A DNA stretch of 26,632 nucleotides from Syntrophomonadaceae bacterium (GTDB lineage Bacteria > Bacillota > Dethiobacteria > DTU022). Shown piece by piece: positions 21,248-26,632 of the stretch; the first letter of the stretch is position 1, and every line of letters starts with the position of its first letter. The notes below the pieces were generated by a model. The model was not told where the DNA came from. It saw only the letters and a list, made by a program, of their open reading frames with translations, and did not search any database. Location of the stretch: the NCBI GenBank assembly GCA_007127255.1, contig SKZS01000195.1:1-26632 (forward strand), in the 5' to 3' direction. A program made the position numbers and the translations under genes.

Positions 21248-23672
21248 ACTTACTATCGACGGTAAAAAAATAGAAGTAGAACCGGGAACAACAATTTTAG
21301 AAGCTGCCCGGCAGCTGGGCATAGATATTCCCACTTTCTGTTACGATCCGGAGCTGCCTTCTAATGGCGCCTGCCGGATCTGCGTTGTCGAAGTTGAAAA
21401 AGCCCGGGCCCTGGTAGCCTCCTGTGTAGCTCCTGCAGGATCGGATATGGTCGTTCATACTGCCTCCGAACGTGTTATTAATGCCCGCAGGGCAATCCTG
21501 TCCCTGCTGGTAGCCAACCATCCCCTGGATTGTATTACCTGTGAAAAGACGGGGGAATGTAAACTGCAGGATTATTGTTATCGCTATGGAGTTGCTGACA
21601 GTGAATTTAGCGGTGAAGTTAAGGAGCTGTCCGATGATGACAGCAATGCTTTCTTTGTGCGCGATATGAATAAATGTATCCTTTGCGGCATTTGTGTCGG
21701 CAAATGCCAGGATGTGATCGGAGCAGGGGCGATTGACTTTACCAAACGCGGCTTTGTGGCCAATGTCGGTCCTGCTTTTGAAGATTCGATCGAAGATTCG
21801 ACCTGTGTTTTCTGCGGGCTCTGCATCGACAGCTGTCCCGTGGGCGCTTTAATTCCCAAATACAGCCTGGGCAAAGGGCGTCCCTGGGAAATTACGAAAA
21901 CAAGGGCTGTGTGCCCTTATTGTAGTATCGGCTGCAATGTAAACCTGCATGTAAAAGCTAATGAAGTAATTGGCGTAACCCCGGTAGAAACAAATCCGGT
22001 CAACCGGGGTCATCTCTGTATCAAGGGTAAGTTTGGCTGGGATTACCTGAAAAGCGGTGATCGCCTTACCAGGCCTTTAATTAAATCTAACGGTGTTTTT
22101 CTTGAAGTGAGCTGGGAAGAAGCTTTGGCTTTAATTGCCGACAATATTGATGAAGTGAAAACCCGTTACGGCAGTGATGCAATTATGGGGCTCTGCTCAC
22201 CAAAAACGACTAACGAGGAGAGCTATCTTTTTCAGAAATTGATTCGCTCTCTCGGCACAAATAATGTTGACAGTTATACACGCCATTGCCATGCTCCCGC
22301 GGTAGACGGCATGATGGAAGCTTTCGGCAGTGCGGCTATGACTAACAGCATTGAAGAGCTTTCTGATACCGGGGCAATTCTGGTTGTTGCCGCTGATCCC
22401 GCAGAAAGCCACCCGGTTATTAGCTACAGGGTGCGTGAAGCAGTTCGCAACGGAGCACAGCTGATTGTTGCCGATCCTGAACCGATCGGGCTTACAGATT
22501 TGGCTCAGCATTATCTTCCCCTTTATGAAGGCAGCGCCGTGGCCCTGGTTAACGCCATGGCTTATATCATTATTGAAGAAGGTCTGCAGGACCAGGCTTT
22601 TATCGACAAGCGAACCGAAGGTTATGCTGCATTTAAAGCCGCAGTATCTAAATACAGCATTCAAGACGCTGCAGAAGTAACAGGTATTGGGGAAGAGGAA
22701 CTGCGCAGCGCTGCAAGAGCCTATGCCGGTGCTGAAAAAGCGGCAATTATCTCCACGGTAGGGGCAAATTATTCTGCAGCCGGCGGTGGCCTGGTTTTAG
22801 CCCTGGCCAACCTGGCACTCCTTACCGGCAACCTGGGCAAGGAGTCAGCGGGTCTGTACCTCCCTTACGGTGAAAATAACCTGCAGGGGGTATCTGATAT
22901 GGGCGCTTTGCCTGCAGTATTAAGTGGGTACCAGCTGGTTAAAGAAAAAGCGGTTCGTGATAAGTTTTCCCGTTCCTGGAAAACTGAAATCAATCAGAAT
23001 GCCGGTCTTTCTGCGGCGGAGGTCTTTACCAGCGGCGAAAATTCTGCCATCAAGGCGCTCTATATACTGGATGAAAACCCTGTAACATGTATCGGTGAAG
23101 AAAATGTGGAAACTGTCCAATTCCTGGCTAATCTTGATTTTCTTATCGTTCAGGATATTTTCATGACTGAAACAGCAGCGCTGGCTGATGTTATTCTGCC
23201 CGCCGCCGCTTTTGCCGAACAGGAGGGTACATATACAAATACCGAGCGGCGTGTCCAACTCACCCGTCAGGCAGTGAACCCCCCGGGTGAGGCTTTCCCC
23301 GGCTGGGCCATAATTGCCGAACTGGCAGGCTGGCTCGGGTTTGAATGGATATACGATGGACCGAGTGATGTTTTTGACGAAATGACCTCGCTTACCCCAC
23401 AGTATGCAGGGATGTCTTATGAACGGCTTAAGACCCGGGGGCTGCAGTGGCCCTGCCCTTCAGAAGACCATCCGGGCACTGCCGTGCTGTATGAAGGTCG
23501 CTTTAGCCGCGGCCTGGGCCTCTTTACGGTAGTAGATGATCAGACAGCTGTGCCTTCCAGGACAGAAATTTCTGTCAGCAGCGCAGCAGCTTACCATGCC
23601 TGCCAGTGTCAGAGTGACAGCATGAGCAAACGTTCGGTTATAAATAATTTTAAAAGGGATTCAGGGAGGTGA
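21234..23672 (+). CDS. fdhA: Formate dehydrogenase alpha subunit with NuoG-like N-terminus; C-terminal domain truncated
   Basis: Mo/W-bis-pterin oxidoreductase, probable formate dehydrogenase, 812 residues. Visible clusters: [2Fe-2S] C36, C47, C50, C64; His-Cys [4Fe-4S] H96, C100, C103, C109; two ferredoxin clusters (C148/151/154/158 and C191/194/197/201); catalytic-domain [4Fe-4S] C227, C230, C234, C262. The active-site residue is C352 in TRHCHAPAVDG, a cysteine in place of selenocysteine. The start is ATG 21234, SD GGGAGTG (21221-21227). The protein ends at residue 812, shortly after YHACQCQSDSMSKRS (787-801). That stretch aligns with the first pterin-binding motif of the C-terminal MopB_CT domain, of which roughly 80-100 residues are missing. 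The stop falls 6 nt before the start of the beta-glucosidase gene. It may be inactive or of a shortened type. Confidence 0.85.
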   Translation: MSAIELTIDGKKIEVEPGTTILEAARQLGIDIPTFCYDPELPSNGACRICVVEVEKARALVASCVAPAGSDMVVHTASERVINARRAILSLLVANHPLDCITCEKTGECKLQDYCYRYGVADSEFSGEVKELSDDDSNAFFVRDMNKCILCGICVGKCQDVIGAGAIDFTKRGFVANVGPAFEDSIEDSTCVFCGLCIDSCPVGALIPKYSLGKGRPWEITKTRAVCPYCSIGCNVNLHVKANEVIGVTPVETNPVNRGHLCIKGKFGWDYLKSGDRLTRPLIKSNGVFLEVSWEEALALIADNIDEVKTRYGSDAIMGLCSPKTTNEESYLFQKLIRSLGTNNVDSYTRHCHAPAVDGMMEAFGSAAMTNSIEELSDTGAILVVAADPAESHPVISYRVREAVRNGAQLIVADPEPIGLTDLAQHYLPLYEGSAVALVNAMAYIIIEEGLQDQAFIDKRTEGYAAFKAAVSKYSIQDAAEVTGIGEEELRSAARAYAGAEKAAIISTVGANYSAAGGGLVLALANLALLTGNLGKESAGLYLPYGENNLQGVSDMGALPAVLSGYQLVKEKAVRDKFSRSWKTEINQNAGLSAAEVFTSGENSAIKALYILDENPVTCIGEENVETVQFLANLDFLIVQDIFMTETAALADVILPAAAFAEQEGTYTNTERRVQLTRQAVNPPGEAFPGWAIIAELAGWLGFEWIYDGPSDVFDEMTSLTPQYAGMSYERLKTRGLQWPCPSEDHPGTAVLYEGRFSRGLGLFTVVDDQTAVPSRTEISVSSAAAYHACQCQSDSMSKRSVINNFKRDSGR

Positions 23673-23678
23673 CAGGCA

Positions 23679-25031
23679 GTGGCAAAACTGATATTCCCGG
23701 AAGGCTTTTTATGGGGAGCGGCTACGGCTGCCTACCAGATTGAGGGTGCGACTTTGTCTGATGGCAGGGGTGAATCAATCTGGGATCGTTTTTCCCATAC
23801 TCCGGGCAACATCTTAAACGAAGAAAACGGCGATGTTGCCTGCGATCATTACCGCCTTTACCGGCAGGATGTCAAAAATATGGCTGATATCGGTTTAAAT
23901 GCATACCGTTTTTCTATTTCCTGGCCGCGAATATTTCCGCAGGGGAGCGGTAAGCCTAACTTAAAAGGTTTAGATTTTTACAGGCGCTTAATTGAAGAGC
24001 TTCATAAATACAAAATCAAGCCATCTGTAACTCTCTATCACTGGGATTTACCGCAAGCCCTGGAAGATAAGGGCGGCTGGCGCAGCCGTGATACCGCGAA
24101 GTATTTTAACCAGTATGCTGCTTTCCTGTTTGAAAACCTTGATCTGCCTGTTGACCGCTGGATAACTCTTAATGAGCCATGGGTTTTTGCTTTTATTGCC
24201 CATGCCATGGGCGTCCACGCTCCCGGTATGAATGATTTTAGTGCTGCTCTGCAGGTTGCTCACAACATGCTTTTGGGGCACGGCCTTGCTGTTAGTTCAT
24301 TTCGGGATATTAAACGTAAAGATGAAGGGATTGGCATAACATTAGACCTTAAGCCTGTTCATCCTGCTTCTGAAAATAAAGCCGATCTGGCCCAGGCTGC
24401 AAGGACAGATGGTTTTATGAACCGCTGGTTTCTTGATCCCATTTTCCGGGGCAGTTATCCGCAGGACATGGTTGAAATATATGCTCGTTCATTCGAACTG
24501 CCTCGGGCTGAAGAAGAGGATGCTGCTATTATCGCCGAACCGATCGATTTTCTTGGTATTAACAACTACACCAGGACTATCGTGCGGGCGGGTAGTTCAG
24601 AGGACGATTTCATGGGCAACCCGCTAAACCCTCAGGAAGCGGAATATACTGAAATGGGCTGGGAAGTATACCCGCGGGGAATTTACGAACTCTTAACCCG
24701 GGTGCACAGGGATTACGGACCCCTGCCGCTTTATATTACCGAAAACGGTGCCGCTTTTGACGATGAACTCAACAGTGACGGAACAATTAATGATAAGCGC
24801 CGCATAAATTACCTGCAGGGCTACCTGGCTGAAGCCTGGAATGCAATCCAGGAAGGGGTGCCGCTAAAAGGCTATTTTGTTTGGACCCTGATGGACAACT
24901 TTGAATGGAGTTTTGGTTACAGCAAAAAGTTTGGCCTGATCTATGTCGATTACACGAGCCAAAAGCGTTATTTTAAAGACAGCGCATATTGGTACAGGGA
25001 TGTAATCAGTCGCAACGGCCTGGAGGTTTAA
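23679..25031 (+). CDS. GH1 beta-glucosidase
   Basis: Cytoplasmic family 1 glycoside hydrolase that cleaves cellobiose-like or aryl beta-glucosides by a retaining mechanism. The 450-residue length is typical. Landmarks are FPEGFLWGAATAAYQIEGA at 6-24, the acid/base E166 in TLNEPW, the nucleophile E355 in YITENGAAF, and WTLMDNFEWSFGYSKKFGL near the C-terminus. No signal peptide or phosphate-binding insertion is visible. The GTG start has GGGAGG (23664-23669) 9 nt upstream, inside the end of fdhA. Its place between fdhA and fdhD is unexpected, as no sugar transporter or regulator is nearby; it reads as an insertion into a formate dehydrogenase operon. Confidence 0.95.
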   Translation: MAKLIFPEGFLWGAATAAYQIEGATLSDGRGESIWDRFSHTPGNILNEENGDVACDHYRLYRQDVKNMADIGLNAYRFSISWPRIFPQGSGKPNLKGLDFYRRLIEELHKYKIKPSVTLYHWDLPQALEDKGGWRSRDTAKYFNQYAAFLFENLDLPVDRWITLNEPWVFAFIAHAMGVHAPGMNDFSAALQVAHNMLLGHGLAVSSFRDIKRKDEGIGITLDLKPVHPASENKADLAQAARTDGFMNRWFLDPIFRGSYPQDMVEIYARSFELPRAEEEDAAIIAEPIDFLGINNYTRTIVRAGSSEDDFMGNPLNPQEAEYTEMGWEVYPRGIYELLTRVHRDYGPLPLYITENGAAFDDELNSDGTINDKRRINYLQGYLAEAWNAIQEGVPLKGYFVWTLMDNFEWSFGYSKKFGLIYVDYTSQKRYFKDSAYWYRDVISRNGLEV

Positions 25032-25032
25032 G

Positions 25033-25833
25033 GTGAGGCAGGAAAAGGTAGTCCAAAAAAGAATTGTCAGAATTCGCAGTGGCGAAAACGGCACAACAGA
25101 AGAACTCGATGATCAGGTCATCGTCGAAGCTCCTGTAACTATTTATTTAAACGGCAGTGAACTGGTTACCCTGCTCTGCACCCCCGAAAAGATCGACTGC
25201 CTGGCCCTCGGCTTTTTACGTTCAGAGGGGTTGCTTACATCGATGGATGACCTCGATGCGATCCGGGTCCAGGAAGATAAAAGTTTAGTTGAAATTGACC
25301 TGAAGAGCAAAGCTGATCTGGTTGAGAAACTATATGGGAAAAGAACGGTCACCTCGGGTTGTGGAAAAGGGACCGTTTTTTTTAATGTGCTCGATTCACT
25401 GCGCAGCAGTGCCCTGGAGGGAACACTGGAAATTGCACCAGACCGGGTAATATCACTGATGGAGTCCCTGCAGGATCAAGCGGAGGTCTTTAAAAAAACA
25501 GGGGGGGTGCACAGTGCCGCCCTGGCCAGCCGGGAGCAGATTCTTTATTTTTACGAAGACATCGGACGTCACAACGCTATCGATAAAATTATTGGTGAAT
25601 GTATGCTTGATGGAATAGCTACCGACGATAAGATCATCATATCCAGCGGGCGTTTAAGTTCAGAGATATTATTGAAGACAGTTAAACTAAAAATACAGAT
25701 GCTGATATCAAGAGCTGCCCCTACATCTCTTTGTATTGAACTGGCTGAGAAATTAAACGTTACCCTGGTTGGTTTTGTCAGGGGCAGAAGGCTGAATATC
25801 TACAGTCACCCGTGGAGGATAAAGAGGATCTAG
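25033..25833 (+). CDS. fdhD: FdhD, sulfurtransferase for formate dehydrogenase cofactor
   Basis: Transfers sulfur (from IscS in E. coli) to the bis-MGD cofactor of formate dehydrogenase, needed for activity. The 266-residue product has VEAPVTIYLNG at 31-41, the TSGCGKGT motif with C110, GGVHSAAL, and DIGRHNAIDKIIG at about 173-185. It has a single cysteine at the motif rather than the CxxC pair of E. coli FdhD. The GTG start has GGAGG (25022-25026), which lies inside the last codons of the beta-glucosidase, 1 nt after its stop. Presence of FdhD implies an fdhA that needs it, probably the one at 21234. Confidence 0.93.
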   Translation: MRQEKVVQKRIVRIRSGENGTTEELDDQVIVEAPVTIYLNGSELVTLLCTPEKIDCLALGFLRSEGLLTSMDDLDAIRVQEDKSLVEIDLKSKADLVEKLYGKRTVTSGCGKGTVFFNVLDSLRSSALEGTLEIAPDRVISLMESLQDQAEVFKKTGGVHSAALASREQILYFYEDIGRHNAIDKIIGECMLDGIATDDKIIISSGRLSSEILLKTVKLKIQMLISRAAPTSLCIELAEKLNVTLVGFVRGRRLNIYSHPWRIKRI

Positions 25834-25834
25834 C

Positions 25835-26632
25835 TTAGTTGTTAAAGTGCTTGCGCAGGGCTTCTTTATTTTCCCCTATATCTTTTTGGAGATGCAGTTT
25901 TCTGGCGTATACATTGACTTCGTCAAGGTAGAAACCGGTCTGATATTCTATTTCTTCCTTGGCTGTTTGCTGAACTTCCTGTAAGAGAGCGTCAATTCTC
26001 ATCCCCGGAATAGCAATCAGGTCAATGTCCAGGTCTATATTTAAAACAACCCTGACTTTACCGTTTTTCAGTTCAACATGCATTACTTTATGGACCCCGG
26101 GGATATCCGAAATTATATATTTTACGAGATCGGTTATTACGTGTTCGGCGATATAGAAGCTGCCCAGGGTGCTGAATACCGGGCGGACCACGGAACGTTC
26201 TACCGGAAGGCTTGCCGGTTGGGAAGAATGGATACTGAAAAAAGAACGGAGCGGGTCGATAATGTATCCGGGAAATTCTTTTTTAATCTCGAAAGTGGGC
26301 AGCGGAATAACGTGACGATTTTCTGTTGCCCTGATTGCCAGCGCCGTTTTAATCGCTTCGGGGTTGGAAATGTCTTCTATGGTAAAATAATGAACCGGTT
26401 TAGGCAGGTCGAGATTTTCTGCGATTACTTCGGTCATACGCCTTGATGTGCCGATAATTAAAAGACGTTCGGGTTTAATCTCATTAATCTTATCTTTAAC
26501 CTGCCCGGCATGTTCGGGGTCTTTAAAGAGAGCTCTTTTTACCGCGCCGAAGCGGGTGCTTTCCCGTTTGGCCGAACGGCCGGCCAGGTTATAATGACCT
26601 TTAATTAAAAGGCCGTCATCAATAATATAGTC
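25835..26632 (-). CDS. Asp23/Gls24-like protein with an N-terminal domain (5' end outside window)
   Basis: The open frame runs to base 26632, with at least 265 residues. The C-terminal part (RPVFSTLGSFYIAEHVITDLVKY onward) is Asp23/Gls24-like, with alternating beta strands such as VRVVLNIDLDIDLIAIPG. The N-terminal part has a Rossmann-like LLIIGTS segment followed by HVIPLPTFEIKKEFPGYIIDPL, a pattern I associate with uncharacterised Firmicutes proteins. Asp23 proteins elsewhere associate with the cell envelope and respond to stress. Its stop is 1 nt from the convergent fdhD stop, with no evident terminator between. The true start is outside the window; the M at 26437 is internal. Function is unknown. 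Confidence 0.75.
   Translation of the reverse strand, partial: DYIIDDGLLIKGHYNLAGRSAKRESTRFGAVKRALFKDPEHAGQVKDKINEIKPERLLIIGTSRRMTEVIAENLDLPKPVHYFTIEDISNPEAIKTALAIRATENRHVIPLPTFEIKKEFPGYIIDPLRSFFSIHSSQPASLPVERSVVRPVFSTLGSFYIAEHVITDLVKYIISDIPGVHKVMHVELKNGKVRVVLNIDLDIDLIAIPGMRIDALLQEVQQTAKEEIEYQTGFYLDEVNVYARKLHLQKDIGENKEALRKHFNN

Noticed and set aside
22284..22292. Selenocysteine at the FdhA active site
   Set aside because: The codon at 22287-22289 is TGC (cysteine), not TGA, and no SECIS-like hairpin is needed.
22197..22664. 155-codon minus-strand frame inside fdhA
   Set aside because: Shadow frame opposite strongly conserved molybdopterin domain codons.
25318..25400. FdhD inactive because only one cysteine of CxxC remains
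   Set aside because: Many FdhD proteins outside the enterobacteria have a single conserved cysteine in SGCG; its absence alone does not show loss of function.
25834..25890. Terminator between fdhD and the Asp23-like gene
   Set aside because: Only a weak AAG...CTT pairing is found, already inside the convergent gene, without a clean T run.

Overview
The window looks like the chromosome of an anaerobic, Gram-positive-type bacterium of the Firmicutes (Clostridia or a related deep lineage). Indicators are a MurT/GatD lipid II amidation pair, an Asp23/Gls24-type protein, the YmfF/YmfH M16 pair, strong GGAGG ribosome binding sites with frequent TTG and GTG starts, and an iron-sulfur-rich NAD-linked formate dehydrogenase. 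The archaeal-type bifunctional fructose bisphosphatase and archaeal/eukaryotic-type ProRS are also common in anaerobic and often thermophilic Firmicutes. The exact genus cannot be fixed from the sequence alone.

Layout. 1-1953 (+): hisG followed by a membrane-anchored parvulin-type foldase. 1973-4617 (-): a CBS-domain protein, murT and gatD in one tight operon for peptidoglycan amidation. 4751-6774 (-): a tRNA-Arg(CCG) with a clear promoter, a terminator-like hairpin, and a ferredoxin/ASKHA activator of corrinoid proteins. 6777-7913: a REP/RAYT element, i.e. a Y1 (HUH) transposase bracketed by four 42-nt repeats in inverted orientation, with a tandem duplication of its 3' edge. 8035-10633 (+): the M16 peptidase-like pair YmfF/YmfH. 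10780-11874 (+): class V fructose bisphosphate aldolase/phosphatase. 12100-14718 (+): a large fusion of a class III aminotransferase with a full-length acyl-ACP-reductase-like (AAR) dehydrogenase. 14778-16836 (+): proS and 5-formyl-THF cyclo-ligase. 16878-18438: a divergent tetR / metallophosphoesterase pair. 18460-25833 (+): a formate dehydrogenase locus with promoter, probable structured leader, NuoE-like, small Cys-rich protein, NuoF-like, FdhA, an intervening GH1 beta-glucosidase, and FdhD. 25835-26632 (-): an Asp23-like protein cut by the window end.

How it fits together. NuoE-like, NuoF-like and FdhA (with its NuoG-type N-terminus) resemble a soluble, possibly electron-bifurcating, NAD/ferredoxin-linked formate dehydrogenase. 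FdhD would insert sulfur into its molybdenum or tungsten cofactor. With the corrinoid activator and the 5-formyl-THF cyclo-ligase this suggests C1 / Wood-Ljungdahl-type metabolism (inference). FBPA/P gives gluconeogenesis, and the beta-glucosidase points to use of plant-type disaccharides.

Most notable: (i) the aminotransferase-AAR fusion, which keeps both active sites and could turn an acyl thioester into an amine through an aldehyde; (ii) an FdhA that stops shortly after the start of its C-terminal molybdopterin-binding domain, exactly where the unrelated beta-glucosidase gene begins, with fdhD on the far side; (iii) a possible three-way-junction leader RNA before the formate dehydrogenase operon; (iv) a 59-residue, 9-cysteine protein inside that operon; (v) the REP/RAYT array.
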